A stretch of 64,000 nucleotides of DNA from Acidisoma sp. L85 (lineage in GTDB: Bacteria; Pseudomonadota; Alphaproteobacteria; Acetobacterales; Acetobacteraceae), in assembly GCF_009765865.1 (NCBI RefSeq), contig NZ_LMUQ01000026.1, forward strand, positions 185,968 to 249,967. The letters run 5' to 3'. The position numbers were made by a program, and so were the translations under genes. Positions 17,602 through 27,334 of this stretch are shown in pieces (the first letter of the stretch is position 1; each line of letters opens with the position of its first letter). The notes beneath the pieces were generated by a model that saw nothing but the letters and a program-made list of their open reading frames with translations, was not told where the DNA came from and did not search any database.

Positions 17602-18015
17602 ATGATGACGGACTTCTCCGAACTTCACGCCATCAGCGACATCTGCCTGCTGGTCCAGGACCTGGACCGCTCGATCGCCTTCTATACCGAGAAGCTGGGC
17701 TTCACCGTGCGGCGGCGGACCGAGGGGTTTGCCGCCTTCGACAGCCGGGGCGTCAGCCTGGTCGTCTGGCAGGTGGGGCATGTGCCCGATGTGAAACGTC
17801 CGAACGGCCCGCCAATATCGCCGCGCCCCGACCACCGCGCCTGCGTCTCGATCAAACTACCGAGCGCCGAGGCGGTGGATCGCTGGCACGCAACCCTGAC
17901 GGAGAGCGGTCTCCTCTTCCAGCGGATGCCGGCGGATTATCCCTGGGGTGCGCGGAGCTGCTACTTCACCGACCCCGACAATATCCTGTGGGAGCTCTAC
18001 GCGGAGGTTCCGTAA
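17602..18015 (+). CDS. VOC-superfamily (glyoxalase/bleomycin-resistance-like) protein
   Basis: A ~137-residue single-module vicinal-oxygen-chelate protein. The N-terminal beta-alpha-beta is HAISDICLLVQDLDRSIAFY plus EKLGFTVRRR, and the C-terminal half has RSCYFTDPDNILWELY, where His/Glu-type metal ligands are expected (Glu of WELY). Function may be isomerase, dioxygenase or antibiotic sequestration; not predictable. Alternative starts are ATG 17605 and ATG 17551, the latter overlapping the end of mntR. It probably shares the mntR transcript, though no link to metal homeostasis is evident. Confidence 0.82.
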   Translation: MMTDFSELHAISDICLLVQDLDRSIAFYTEKLGFTVRRRTEGFAAFDSRGVSLVVWQVGHVPDVKRPNGPPISPRPDHRACVSIKLPSAEAVDRWHATLTESGLLFQRMPADYPWGARSCYFTDPDNILWELYAEVP

Positions 18016-18070
18016 GACCGCCGCGCCCGCTTTGGCGTGATGATCTAGCACCGAACCGGAACGACAGATC

Positions 18071-18155
18071 CGTCATGGCACGCGAAGGCGTGCCATCCAC
18101 GCCTTCCTTGGTTCGCAGGCAAGGCGTGGATGCTCGGCCTTCGCCGAGCATGACG
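18071..18155. repeat. Dispersed palindromic element, copy 1
   Basis: 85 bp bounded by CGTCATG and CATGACG. The left hairpin is GGCACGC-GAAG-GCGTGCC, the central stem ATCCACGCCTT/AAGGCGTGGAT, and the right hairpin GCTCGGC-CTTC-GCCGAGC. The two hairpin loops (GAAG and CTTC) are complementary. It lies between the convergent VOC and threonine-aldolase genes. Copies 2-5 are at 20555, 34389, 54627 and 56553. Confidence 0.9.
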
Positions 18156-18193
18156 TGGTGGAACAAGCATGACCCAAACCAGAGACATCCAGC

Positions 18194-19258
18194 TTAACTC
18201 GCGAGGCGCTTAGCCGCCGCGATGAGTGCCTCCACCGCCGCCGGGTCGGTGACGTAGGAGGTCACGAGCCGCACCATCGGATCGGCGGAACTCTGTCGCG
18301 CATCCCAGCGGTAGAAGCCGAAACCCTCCGCGAGGAGACCGGCGACCACAGGCTCCGGCAGGCAGATGAAGATCTCATTGGCCTGCACCGGAACCGCGAG
18401 TGAGGCGCCAGGAATGGCGGCGAGGCCAGCGGCGAGACGCGACGCCATCGCATTGGCGTGGGTAGCGTTCCGCAGCCAAAGCCCGTCCTCCAAATAGGCG
18501 CCGAGCTGCGCGCTCACGTAGCGGAGCTTCGACCAGAGGTGCCCTGCCCGCTTGCGCCGCTCCTCGAAGCCGCGCGCGAGGGCGCGGTCGAAGAAGATGA
18601 CCGCCTCAGCCGCCATGGCGCCGTTCTTCGTGGCGCCGAGCGACAACACCTGCACGCCGGCCTTCCAGGTGGTTTCGGCCGGCGAACAGCCGAGATGCGC
18701 GACCGCGTTGGCGAACCGCGCGCCATCCATATGGACCGGCAGCCGCTGCGCCTTCGCCGCCTCGCCCAGCGCTTGGAGTTCGGCGGCCGAATAGACCGCG
18801 CCCCACTCGGTCGATTGAGTGATGCTGACAGCCGCCGGCTGTACGGCATGGACGCCGAGGGCACGCGCCCGCTCGGCTTGCTGGTTGATCTGCTCGGGCC
18901 GCAGCCGGCCATCGGGCGCCGGCAAGCCGATCAGCTTGGCGCCGCCGGTGAAGAATTCGGGCGCACCGCACTCATCAGTGTTGATATGCGCATCCTCAGC
19001 GCAGAGCACGGCGCCGTAGGAAGGCACCAGCACCGCGAGGGCGAGCGAATTGGCGGCGGTGCCGGTGGCAACCGGAAAAAGGACGAGGTCGGTTTCGAAG
19101 ATGTCGCGCGCCTTCGCCTCCAGCCGCAGGGTCCATTCGTCGGCGCCGTAGGAGGCGGCGGTGCCGTGATTGGCGGCCGCGATGGCTTGCATGATCTCGG
19201 GCGCGACGGGCGCCACGTTGTCGCTACCGAAATTCCAGTCGTTCCGTCCGCCAGCCAT
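18194..19258 (-). CDS. Threonine aldolase/beta-eliminating lyase family PLP enzyme
   Basis: A 354-residue fold-type I PLP enzyme. The phosphate cup is FPVATGTAAN, the ring-stacking/aspartate region is LPVHMDGARFANA (Asp178), and the Schiff-base lysine is Lys211 in LSLGATKNGAM. This set is typical of low-specificity L-threonine (allo-threonine) aldolases that cleave threonine to glycine and acetaldehyde, and of phenylserine aldolases. No signal peptide is seen. It is flanked by repeat copy 1 and a divergent oxidoreductase gene, with no operon partner. Confidence 0.88.
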   Translation of the reverse strand: MAGGRNDWNFGSDNVAPVAPEIMQAIAAANHGTAASYGADEWTLRLEAKARDIFETDLVLFPVATGTAANSLALAVLVPSYGAVLCAEDAHINTDECGAPEFFTGGAKLIGLPAPDGRLRPEQINQQAERARALGVHAVQPAAVSITQSTEWGAVYSAAELQALGEAAKAQRLPVHMDGARFANAVAHLGCSPAETTWKAGVQVLSLGATKNGAMAAEAVIFFDRALARGFEERRKRAGHLWSKLRYVSAQLGAYLEDGLWLRNATHANAMASRLAAGLAAIPGASLAVPVQANEIFICLPEPVVAGLLAEGFGFYRWDARQSSADPMVRLVTSYVTDPAAVEALIAAAKRLAS

Positions 19259-19400
19259 TCCGCTTCATCCTTCAAGCTCAACCGCGCGCGACCCTACCGC
19301 CACCGCTCGCCCCCGCAAAACCGCGCGAGCGAACCGATGACGCGCGAGGCCGCGCGTGGCAAATAGCGGTGCGATGCAATCGATGTGTTTAGGGGACGCC

Positions 19401-20522
19401 ATGAAGAAACCGGTACGCATCGGGCTTGTCGGGTCCGGCTTTATGGGGCGAACCCACGCGTTGGGCTTCCGCACCGTCGGCGGAGTCTTCGACCTGGCAT
19501 TGGCGCCGGTGCTGGAGGTGCTGGCGGATGCGAATGAGGATCTGGCGCGTGGCGCCGCGGCGCGGCTGGGCTTTGCCCGCTCAACCGGAGATTGGCGGGC
19601 GCTGGTCGCGGATCCGGCGGTGGATGTCGTCGATATCACCGCGCCCAATCTGCTGCATGCGCCCATCGCTCTGGCCGCGATCGCCGCTGGCAAGCCGGTC
19701 TATTGCGAGAAGCCGCTCGCGCCGACCGCCGTGGCGGCGTTGGAAATGGTGGAAGCCGCCGAGCGCGCCGGGATCGTGACGCAGGTCGGCTTCAACTATA
19801 TCTGCAATCCGATGCTGGCCTTGGCGCATGAGATGATCGCCAGTGGCGAGCTTGGCCAAATCTGGTCTTTCCGCGGCATCCATGCCGAGGATTTCATGAT
19901 CGACCGCCAGTCGCCCTGGACCTGGCGGCTGGACCCTGCGGGCGGCGCGGGTGCCATCGCCGATATCGGTAGCCACATCATCGGCATCGCGCGGTTCTTG
20001 CTGGGCCCCATTTCCGCGCTCTGCGCCGATGTCGAGACGGTGATTCCCGAGCGGCCGCTGCCCGGTGGTGGCGGGTCACGCGCTGTAGAAGTCGATGACC
20101 AAGCGCGCATGCTGCTGCGTTTCGCGCGTGGCTGCCGTGGCGTGATCGAGACGAGCTGGCTTTCCTCCGGCCGCAAGATGCAGTTGGAATTCGAGGTGAT
20201 CGGCGAGAAGGGCGCGCTGGTTTTCTCGCAGGAACGCTTCAACGAGCTGCGCTATTACAAGGTCGAGCGCGACGGATCGCGCAACGGTTTCCGCACCATT
20301 TTGGCCGGGCCGGAGCATCCGCCTTATGGCGCCTTCTGCATCGCGGGCGGCCACCAGATCGGTTTCAACGATCTCAAGGTCATCGAGATCCGCAACTTCC
20401 TCGAAGCGCTGGCAGGCGGGCCGCGACCCTTCGCTGATTTCCGCGAGGCCTATGAGGTTCAGCGCGTCATCGACGCGGCGCTGGAATCGTCGCGGGCGCA
20501 GCGCTGGGTGACGCTGGATTGA
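19401..20522 (+). CDS. Gfo/Idh/MocA-family NAD(P)-dependent oxidoreductase
   Basis: A 373-residue sugar or polyol dehydrogenase-like protein. The Rossmann motif is IGLVGSGFMGRTHA; EKPLAPT is the conserved EKP motif; GGAGAIADIGSHIIGIARF holds the catalytic DxGxH region. An upstream in-frame ATG at 19356 exists, but AGGGGA just before 19401 supports the shorter start. Its closest visible function is inositol- or sugar-dehydrogenase-like. It is transcribed alone and ends at repeat copy 2, 11 kb from the iol genes. A direct role in inositol metabolism (for example an alternative inositol dehydrogenase) is possible but unproven. Confidence 0.9.
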   Translation: MKKPVRIGLVGSGFMGRTHALGFRTVGGVFDLALAPVLEVLADANEDLARGAAARLGFARSTGDWRALVADPAVDVVDITAPNLLHAPIALAAIAAGKPVYCEKPLAPTAVAALEMVEAAERAGIVTQVGFNYICNPMLALAHEMIASGELGQIWSFRGIHAEDFMIDRQSPWTWRLDPAGGAGAIADIGSHIIGIARFLLGPISALCADVETVIPERPLPGGGGSRAVEVDDQARMLLRFARGCRGVIETSWLSSGRKMQLEFEVIGEKGALVFSQERFNELRYYKVERDGSRNGFRTILAGPEHPPYGAFCIAGGHQIGFNDLKVIEIRNFLEALAGGPRPFADFREAYEVQRVIDAALESSRAQRWVTLD

Positions 20523-20554
20523 ACGGAGCCTAGTGCCAGGAGTGATTTCACCCC

Positions 20555-20656
20555 CGTCATGCTCGGCGAAGGCGGGGCCGCCCGCGGCCGAGAATCCACG
20601 CCTTGCCTTCTCGCCGCGAGTAAGGCGTGGATCTTCGGCCTTCGCCGAAGATGACG
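20555..20656. repeat. Dispersed palindromic element, copy 2
   Basis: 102 bp with the same ends (CGTCATG, ATGACG) and central stem ATCCACGCCTT/AAGGCGTGGAT. The left hairpin is enlarged (about 18 extra G+C-rich bases); the right is ATCTTCGGC-CTTC-GCCGAAGAT. It lies between the convergent oxidoreductase and SnoaL-like genes. Confidence 0.88.
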
Positions 20657-20695
20657 ATGGAAACCCCCGACGGCTCATGTCCGCAACTCAGACGG

Positions 20696-21193
20696 TTACT
20701 TCGCATTCGCGGGGATCGTGAAGCTCACGAAGCGTGTGATTTTCCACTTGCCGTCCGCTTGGCGCTGGAAGGCGTCCATGCCGATTTCTTTGGATACGAC
20801 GCGCGGCTTGCCTTGGCCAACACGCTCCTGCAGCGTCCAGGCGATCGGCACCACGGCGAGGTCGCCCGAGACGATGATGTCCCGGATTGCCATCGTGTAG
20901 TGCAAGGCGCGCGAGTTATTCGCCAGCGCCTTGCGCAGGCCCGCGCAAACCGTGTCGAAATGACGGGTCGGGCTGCCCTGGACGGCAGCGACCAGGTCAG
21001 GCGCGAAGAGATCGCAGACATGAGCGGCATCGCGCGTATTGAATGCCGTCATCCAGGCCTTGAGCGCGTCCGCGATCTGCGTCTGATCAGGCGTCGCGGC
21101 ACGCGCGGGCGCTGCGGGGCCGAGGCCCAGCGCCAATCCCGCCGCGAACATCAGCACGACGCCGCGCCAATTCGCCGCCGGAACATTCGTCAT
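20696..21193 (-). CDS. Secreted SnoaL/NTF2-like protein
   Basis: A 165-residue exported protein. The first ~32 residues form a signal peptide (LMFAAGLALGLGPAAPARAA). The rest has the cone-like NTF2 fold seen in SnoaL/DUF4440 proteins: DALKAWMTAFNTRDAAHVCDLF, DLVAAVQG and a C-terminal DGKWKITRFVSF. The ATG at 21193 has AAAGGA about 9 nt upstream; longer frames would extend into the terminator. Relatives are isomerases, steroid hydrolases or ketosteroid-type ligand binders, so function is unknown. It lies downstream of the inositol transporter terminator and is probably transcribed separately. Confidence 0.78.
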   Translation of the reverse strand: MTNVPAANWRGVVLMFAAGLALGLGPAAPARAATPDQTQIADALKAWMTAFNTRDAAHVCDLFAPDLVAAVQGSPTRHFDTVCAGLRKALANNSRALHYTMAIRDIIVSGDLAVVPIAWTLQERVGQGKPRVVSKEIGMDAFQRQADGKWKITRFVSFTIPANAK

Positions 21194-21213
21194 CGCTACG
21201 ATCCTTTCCCCGA

Positions 21214-21250
21214 CAAAGAAAAGCCCGCGCCGAGGATCGACGCGGGCTTG
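21214..21250 (-). terminator. Rho-independent terminator of the inositol operon
   Basis: On the minus strand, AAGCCCGCG and CGCGGGCTT form a 9-bp stem around an 11-nt loop, followed by TTTTCTTTG. It starts about 23 bp after the stop of the ABC binding-protein gene, so it should end the long iol-transporter transcript before the SnoaL-like gene. Confidence 0.82.
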
Positions 21251-21272
21251 TAGCGGTCCTGGTCCGGCGCGC

Positions 21273-22232
21273 TTACTTCGCGGCGGTCGGATCCCAGCCC
21301 TTGTAGCTTGCAACGTTATCCGCGGTGATCAGTGTCGGCGCGAGCAGGATGACGTTGTTCGCGGGCTTCTTGCCGCCGACGATGCCAACGGCAATCTCAT
21401 AGGCCTGAGCGGCCATGCCGTAGGGGTCCTGCGCGGCAGAAGCCTTGATCATCCCGTCCTTATTCGCGATCTCGCCCACGATATCCGGGGCTCCATCGAC
21501 TGACGTGATGAAAAGGTCCTTACGGTTCTGCTGTTTCGCGGCGAGGCTGAAACCGATCGCCGTCGGGTCGTTGATCGCGAAGACCGCATCGATTTGAGGG
21601 TAGCGGGTCAACATGCTCTGTCCCACCGCGAAACCGCCATCGCGCGAGGCCTGGCCGTTCTGGTTATCGGACAGGATTTTGATGTCCGGCGCTGTGGCGA
21701 GCGCCTGATGGCAGCCCTTCACGCGATCGACGATGGACGAGACCTGCGGGCCATTGATGATGATGACATTGCCCTTCTTACCCGGCAGATGATCGACGAT
21801 GTACTGGCAAGCAATCTCGCCCGCCTTGACGTTGTCGGTCATGACCGTGATGTCGGCACCGGTCGCCGCGACGTCGAACCCGGCGATGACGATGCCGGCG
21901 GCCTGAGCCTTCTTCACCGCGGGCAGGATCGCCACCGGGTCGACGGCATTCAGCATGATGATGCTGTCACCGGCCGCGATGAAGTTGTCGATCTGGGTGA
22001 ACTGCTTGTTGAGATCGTAATCCGACGATACCGCGGTGAGATGCGCGTCCGGCGTGATCTCCTTGGCTTTCGCCTGGATGCCCTTATCGGTCGCGGCGAA
22101 ATAGGGGTTGCCGAGCGAACCGACGGTGATGCCGACATTCTTGATGTCAGCCGCGAAAGACGGGCTGGCGAGACCCACCGCGAGCGCGGCGCCGAGGGCG
22201 AGGCGGGAGAGACCCGAACGGGTAAGCTGCAT
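21273..22232 (-). CDS. Sugar ABC transporter periplasmic binding protein (probably myo-inositol)
   Basis: A 319-residue periplasmic binding protein of the ribose/galactose-type family. A signal peptide ends near residue 27 (LASPSFAAD). Hallmarks are GSLGNPYFAATDKGIQ, IDNFIAAGDSIIMLNAVDP and FAINDPTAIGFSLAAK. It is the last gene of a unit with permease and ATPase directly downstream of iolA. By context it should bind myo-inositol, similar to the Caulobacter IbpA-IatA-IatP system. Ligand specificity is inferred, not read from residues. Confidence 0.88.
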   Translation of the reverse strand: MQLTRSGLSRLALGAALAVGLASPSFAADIKNVGITVGSLGNPYFAATDKGIQAKAKEITPDAHLTAVSSDYDLNKQFTQIDNFIAAGDSIIMLNAVDPVAILPAVKKAQAAGIVIAGFDVAATGADITVMTDNVKAGEIACQYIVDHLPGKKGNVIIINGPQVSSIVDRVKGCHQALATAPDIKILSDNQNGQASRDGGFAVGQSMLTRYPQIDAVFAINDPTAIGFSLAAKQQNRKDLFITSVDGAPDIVGEIANKDGMIKASAAQDPYGMAAQAYEIAVGIVGGKKPANNVILLAPTLITADNVASYKGWDPTAAK

Positions 22233-22281
22233 TATCTGTCCTCCGAATGGCGTTGATGGGGCCCGGATCGTTCCGGGCCGG

Positions 22282-23286
22282 TCAGGTGCGGCCGTTATGG
22301 TCCAGCCGATAGCGATCGAGTGTCACGGCACCGATAATGACGAGACCCTTCACGATGAACTGCCAAATATCCGAGACACCGGAAAGCACAAGCCCATTCG
22401 TGAGGATCGCGATAATTAATGCGCCGATCAGTGTGCCCCAGATCGATCCGATGCCACCGGTGAAGCTTGTGCCACCCAAAATGACGGCGGCGATGGCGTC
22501 CAATTCGTAGCTCTGCCCAAGCTGCAACCCATTCGCGGCATAGAGGCGTGCGGCGGACATGACGCCGCCGAGCCCGGCAAGGAAACCCGAGGTCGCGTAG
22601 ACGAAGATGAGGATGACACCGACCTTGATGCCGGTCAGCCGCGCCGCGTCCGGATTGCCGCCGACCGCGTAAATGCGAGTGCCGAGCACGGTTCGCCGCA
22701 GGATGAACCAGGACAGCACCACCACAATCAGCGCGATGATGACGAGCCAGGACACGCCGAAAAGCGTGCCATTGCCGATGAAGGCAAAAGGCAGGTTCGC
22801 GTTGAAGATCGTGGTGTCGCTGCCCATCAGCCGCGCCATCCCGCGCACCGCCGTCAGCGAACCCAAGGTCACGATGAAGGGCGGCAGGCGAACCAGCGCG
22901 ATAAGCAGGCCATTGATGAGACCAAACCCCAGGCCGACCGCGAGCCCTGCGACGATGCCCAGCATGCCGAGGCCATGGATCTTGGAGACCAGCAAAGCGC
23001 CCATCGCGGAAGCGGCGAGGATCGAGCCGACCGAAAGGTCGATACCGGCGGTGAGGATGACAAAAGTCATGCCGGCCGCGAGAACCGTATTGATCGCGGC
23101 CTGCTGCAGGACGATCGAGATATTGGTGAGCGAGGCGAATCGCCCATTCTCGATGGCGAAGCCGATGCAAAGCAGGATCAGGACCGGCAGCATCCCGGCG
23201 TACTGGAACATCGCCCGCATGCGCTGCGCATGCGTGACCGTTTCGCGACTTTTTCCCGCGATCGGATCGCCCGCTACTTCAGACAT
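22282..23286 (-). CDS. Sugar ABC transporter permease (RbsC family)
   Basis: A 334-residue membrane protein with about ten hydrophobic helices. TAGIDLSVGSILAASAMGALL is the RbsC/XylH-type signature, and GGTSFTGGIGSIWGTLIGAL is the conserved C-terminal loop. A 25-residue cytoplasmic N-terminus precedes TM1. It is the second gene of the transporter unit, 42 bp after the ATPase gene and 49 bp before the binding protein, and should form the membrane channel for inositol uptake. Confidence 0.92.
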   Translation of the reverse strand: MSEVAGDPIAGKSRETVTHAQRMRAMFQYAGMLPVLILLCIGFAIENGRFASLTNISIVLQQAAINTVLAAGMTFVILTAGIDLSVGSILAASAMGALLVSKIHGLGMLGIVAGLAVGLGFGLINGLLIALVRLPPFIVTLGSLTAVRGMARLMGSDTTIFNANLPFAFIGNGTLFGVSWLVIIALIVVVLSWFILRRTVLGTRIYAVGGNPDAARLTGIKVGVILIFVYATSGFLAGLGGVMSAARLYAANGLQLGQSYELDAIAAVILGGTSFTGGIGSIWGTLIGALIIAILTNGLVLSGVSDIWQFIVKGLVIIGAVTLDRYRLDHNGRT

Positions 23287-23328
23287 TTCTCGGCCCTCTC
23301 ATGCTGAAGGATTTATTCTTCGGGGTCA

Positions 23329-24906
23329 TCACGCCGCGTGAGCCGCCGCGAGATCCGTGGCGAGCGCCATCACGGCTTCCTGAGTGATGGGCGCACCGGC
23401 ATGCGCCTCGACCTCGCCCACCAGATGGCCGTCCCGCATGACGACGACGCGATCGGAGACACCGATGACTTCCGGCAACTCGCTGGAGATCACGACGACC
23501 GCCGCGCCGCCGCGTGCCAGATCGTCGATGATACGGTAAATTTCTGATTTGGCGCCGACATCGACGCCGCGCGTCGGCTCATCGAGGATAAGCACCTTCG
23601 GCTTGCTTTCGAGCAGGCGCGACAACAGCACTTTCTGCTGATTGCCGCCCGAGAGGCTGCCGACATTAATCTCGGCGTTAGGCGCGCGCACCCCTAGTTT
23701 CTGGATGGCCGCCGCCGCCCGGCGGCGCGCGGCCGCAAGGTTGAGCACGCCGCCGGTCAGGGAGTCTTCGCCGATGACGTTGATATTGAGGTTGCCGCTG
23801 ATGCTCATATCGAGAAACAGCCCGAGCACCTTGCGATCTTCGGTGAGATACACAATCCCCGCGTCGATCGCGTCGCGCGGATTGGAGATGTGCTTCTCCT
23901 GACCCTCGATGAAGACCTGACCACGGGTTTTCGGGTCGGCGCCATAGATCAGCCGCGCCAGCTCTGTGCGGCCGGAGCCAACGAGACCGGCGATACCCAG
24001 CACCTCCCCTTCCCGCACCACAAAGGAACAGCCGTGGACGCGGCTGACATCGGCCATGTCCCGCACCTCGAAAACGGTTTTGCGGTGCCCTTCCTCCGGC
24101 GGCCGATGCTCTTTCTTGTAGAAGGAAGATTCGTCGCGTCCCACCATCATGCGCACCAGCGTCGGGGCATTCAGTTCCGCACGCATGAGCGTCCCGACCA
24201 TGCCGCCGTCGCGCAATACGCTGACGCGGTCGGAGAGTTCGTAAACCTCGCCCATCCGGTGGCTGATATAGATGATCGCGATCCCCTCGGACCGAAGCTG
24301 CCGGATGATCGCGAAAAGCTTATCCGCCTCGCGGGCCGAAAGGCAGGTCGTCGGCTCGTCCATCACCAGGATATGCGGATGGCCTGCCAGCGCCCGCGCA
24401 ATCTCGACGAGCTGGCGTTCGGCGATCGACAGGCTGATGACCTTGGCGGAAGGCGAGAACGGCGCCGACAGACGCTCCAGGAAAGGCCGGGCGGCGGCGT
24501 TCATGGCGGCGCGGTCGATCATGCCGCCACGGCGCATTTCCTCGCCCAGAAACATATTCTCGGCGACGGTGAGATTCGGGGCGAGCGCCAATTCCTGGTA
24601 GATCACCGCAATGCCGGAGCGGCGGCCGGCCTGGGGGCTGCCGATTTGCAAAGGCTTACCGTCGATCCTGATCTCGCCGCCCGGATCGGCATGATAGGCG
24701 CCGGAGAGGATTTTCATGAGGGTCGATTTGCCGGCGCCATTCTCCCCCATCAGGGCGTGAATTTCACCAGCGTAGGCCGTGAGGGAAACGTTCGTCAGAG
24801 CGCGGACGGAGCCAAAGGTTTTGCTGATTCCACGCATTTCAAGCGCGGTCGACTTCGGTTTGGCGTCAAGCGCTGGCGCGCTTGCGACCGTCTCGTTCGG
24901 CTCCAT
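23329..24906 (-). CDS. Sugar ABC transporter ATP-binding protein (two NBDs)
   Basis: A 525-residue fused double nucleotide-binding protein of the RbsA/MglA class. NBD1 has Walker [10 protein letters not shown], signature [15 protein letters not shown] and Walker [12 protein letters not shown]2 has signature [15 protein letters not shown] and Walker [18 protein letters not shown]2 lacks a canonical Walker A lysine ([10 protein letters not shown]), as is usual in this family. ATG 24906 is preceded by GGAGGG. It starts 108 bp after iolA and is probably in the same transcript. Confidence 0.93.
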   Translation of the reverse strand: MEPNETVASAPALDAKPKSTALEMRGISKTFGSVRALTNVSLTAYAGEIHALMGENGAGKSTLMKILSGAYHADPGGEIRIDGKPLQIGSPQAGRRSGIAVIYQELALAPNLTVAENMFLGEEMRRGGMIDRAAMNAAARPFLERLSAPFSPSAKVISLSIAERQLVEIARALAGHPHILVMDEPTTCLSAREADKLFAIIRQLRSEGIAIIYISHRMGEVYELSDRVSVLRDGGMVGTLMRAELNAPTLVRMMVGRDESSFYKKEHRPPEEGHRKTVFEVRDMADVSRVHGCSFVVREGEVLGIAGLVGSGRTELARLIYGADPKTRGQVFIEGQEKHISNPRDAIDAGIVYLTEDRKVLGLFLDMSISGNLNINVIGEDSLTGGVLNLAAARRRAAAAIQKLGVRAPNAEINVGSLSGGNQQKVLLSRLLESKPKVLILDEPTRGVDVGAKSEIYRIIDDLARGGAAVVVISSELPEVIGVSDRVVVMRDGHLVGEVEAHAGAPITQEAVMALATDLAAAHAA

Positions 24907-25014
24907 AAACCCTCCCGTTTCCGCGCGGTTTGAGCCGCATCTGCAATTTTAGAGGTTTCGCGCCGGGAACACTCTTGTCAAGCGCTCCCGGCACGGCAGC
25001 CCCGCAATAATCCG

Positions 25015-26508
25015 TCAGGCGAGCGTTGGCATCACGAAGTCCGCCCCGGCGCGGATACCGGCCGGCCAGCGCGAGGTCACCGCCTTGTATTTGGTGAAGA
25101 ACCGCACGCCCTCCGGCCCGTGCATGTGGTGGTCCCCGAAGAGCGAGCGCTTCCAGCCGCCGAAGCTGTGATAGGCCATCGGCACCGGGATTGGCACGTT
25201 GATGCCCACCATGCCGGCCTGGACCTGGTGCATATAGGCGCGGGCAGAATCGCCATCCCGGGTGAAGATGGAGGTGCCGTTGCCGAATTCATGCTCATTG
25301 ACGAGCTTGATGGCCGAGGTGAAGTCATCGGCGCGCACGACCGCGAGTACCGGACCGAAGATCTCCTCCTTGTAGATCTTCATCTCGGGCGTCACGTCGT
25401 CGAACAGCGTGCCGCCGATGAAATTGCCGTTCTCGTAGCCCTGCAGCTTCAGGCCGCGGCCATCCACCACGAGCTTCGCGCCCTCCGCCACACCGGCATC
25501 GATATAGCCGGTGACTTTGTCGAGATGCACCTTGGTGACGAGCGGACCCATTTCGGCTGTGCTATCCGTGCCCGGCCCGATTTTCAGGGCGCGCACGCGC
25601 GGCGCCATGGTCTCAATCAGCTTGTCGCCAATTCCTCCGACTGCGACGGCCACGGAAATCGCCATGCAGCGCTCGCCCGCCGAGCCATAGGCCGCACCCA
25701 TCAGCGCATCGACGGTCTTGTCGAGATCGCAATCCGGCATGATGACGGCGTGGTTCTTCGCACCACCCAGCGCCTGCACGCGCTTACCGTTCTTGACGCC
25801 GGTGTGGTAGATATATTCCGCGATCGGCGTGGAGCCCACGAAGCTGACCGCCTGGATGCCTTTGTGCTCCAGGATCGCATCCACGACTTCCTTGTCGCCG
25901 TGGACCACACCTAACACGCCATCCGGCAGCCCCGCCTGCTTGAGCAGATCAGCGAGCAGCAACGAGGCGCTGGGATCGCGCTCCGAGGGTTTGAGGATGA
26001 AGCAATTGCCACAAGCAATTGCCATCGGCAGCATCCACAAAGGCACCATCACGGGAAAATTGAATGGCGTGATGCCCGCACAAACGCCGAGCGGCTGGCG
26101 CAGCGAGAAAGCGTCGATGTCGCGTCCGGCCTGTTCGGTGAAATCACCCTTCAGCAGCTCCGGAGCGGCGGTCGCGTATTCCACCACCTCCATGCCGCGC
26201 GTGACTTCGCCCAGCGCATCGGAGAGCACCTTGCCGTGCTCTTCGGTGATGATGGCGGCGAGCTTCTTCGCGTTCTGCTCGATGAGGTCGCGAAAACGGA
26301 ACATGACGCGAGCGCGCATCAGCGGGGTCGTCGCGGCCCATTTTGGGAAGGCGGCGGCCGCCGCACGCACCGCGGCATCGACATCGTCACGCGTGCCGAG
26401 AACGACTTCGCGCGCGACCGAACCATCCGCCGGCTGGTAGACCTTCGCCCGTCGCGCGGAAGCGCCGGAAGTCAGCTTGCCCCCGATATAGTGCTGAACA
26501 GTATCCAC
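25015..26508 (-). CDS. iolA: Methylmalonate/malonate-semialdehyde dehydrogenase (CoA-acylating)
   Basis: A 497-residue member of the aldehyde dehydrogenase superfamily, MmsA/IolA type. [23 protein letters not shown] is the conserved NAD-binding region; the catalytic cysteine is Cys281 in [11 protein letters not shown]. Unlike most aldehyde dehydrogenases this class lacks the general-base glutamate and transfers the acyl group to CoA. In inositol catabolism it converts malonate semialdehyde to acetyl-CoA and CO2. It follows iolB by 28 bp, which fits one operon. A role in valine catabolism is also possible. Confidence 0.95.
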   Translation of the reverse strand: MDTVQHYIGGKLTSGASARRAKVYQPADGSVAREVVLGTRDDVDAAVRAAAAAFPKWAATTPLMRARVMFRFRDLIEQNAKKLAAIITEEHGKVLSDALGEVTRGMEVVEYATAAPELLKGDFTEQAGRDIDAFSLRQPLGVCAGITPFNFPVMVPLWMLPMAIACGNCFILKPSERDPSASLLLADLLKQAGLPDGVLGVVHGDKEVVDAILEHKGIQAVSFVGSTPIAEYIYHTGVKNGKRVQALGGAKNHAVIMPDCDLDKTVDALMGAAYGSAGERCMAISVAVAVGGIGDKLIETMAPRVRALKIGPGTDSTAEMGPLVTKVHLDKVTGYIDAGVAEGAKLVVDGRGLKLQGYENGNFIGGTLFDDVTPEMKIYKEEIFGPVLAVVRADDFTSAIKLVNEHEFGNGTSIFTRDGDSARAYMHQVQAGMVGINVPIPVPMAYHSFGGWKRSLFGDHHMHGPEGVRFFTKYKAVTSRWPAGIRAGADFVMPTLA

Positions 26509-26536
26509 TTTCGACTCCTCGCGCGCGATGCGCTGC

Positions 26537-27334
26537 TTACCAGGTCAGGAATGCGTGGTCGGGCGACATCGTGAAGCGCCACTCGCGCACCGGTCCCGCC
26601 ATCACATTGAGATAGAAAAGATCAAAACCGTGCGGCGCGCCGACTGGGTGGTAGCCTTTCGGCACCAGCACGACATCACGGTCGCTGACCGCCATCGTCT
26701 CGTCCAGTGATCGGTCGTCTGTATAGACGCGCTGTAGCGCGAAGCCTGAGCCGCGCTTGAGGCGGTGATAGTAGGTTTCCTCAAGATAGGTCTCGCGCGG
26801 CGGATCGTTCACGTCATGCTTGTGCGGTGGGTAGCTCGACCAATTGCCGCCGGGGGTGACGACTTCCACCACGAGCAGAGATTCGGCGATGCCGGTATCC
26901 GGCAGGATGTTTCGCACATAGCGGGTATTGGTGCCCTTGCCGCGCGTTTCCTGCCCCACCTCGTCCGGTGTGATGACACGGGCGGGCAGCTTGCCTTCGG
27001 CGGGGGAGGAACAGACGCCGATTTCGGCGGCGGTCTCGGCGGTCACAGTCCAGCGGGAATGCGCGGGGATATAGACGGACCAGCCGATGCCATCGAAAAC
27101 CGACTCGCGTTCGCCGAGCATGCCGAAATCCTCCGCGCCCGCTTCGATGCGGGCGCGGCCCGAAAGGATAACGAGGCAGACTTCGGTGCCGCCGGTCTCG
27201 CGCGTCACGCGCTGGCCGGGTTTTAGTTCGAGCGCGGCGAAACCGACATAATCCCAGCCGGCGCTAGCGGGCGTGATGTCGTGGATATAGCCGTCGCCAT
27301 CGGGTGCGTTCGGATGGAGCAGAAGCTTCGACAT
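26537..27334 (-). CDS. iolB: 5-deoxy-glucuronate isomerase
   Basis: A 265-residue bicupin enzyme that isomerises 5-deoxy-D-glucuronate to 2-deoxy-5-keto-D-gluconate. [14 protein letters not shown] begins the first cupin, and [23 protein letters not shown] contains the metal-binding His/Glu set of the second; [21 protein letters not shown] is near-invariant. ATG 27334 overlaps the TGA of iolE by one base; a GTG at 27337 is an alternative. It sits between iolE and iolA. Confidence 0.96.
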   Translation of the reverse strand: MSKLLLHPNAPDGDGYIHDITPASAGWDYVGFAALELKPGQRVTRETGGTEVCLVILSGRARIEAGAEDFGMLGERESVFDGIGWSVYIPAHSRWTVTAETAAEIGVCSSPAEGKLPARVITPDEVGQETRGKGTNTRYVRNILPDTGIAESLLVVEVVTPGGNWSSYPPHKHDVNDPPRETYLEETYYHRLKRGSGFALQRVYTDDRSLDETMAVSDRDVVLVPKGYHPVGAPHGFDLFYLNVMAGPVREWRFTMSPDHAFLTW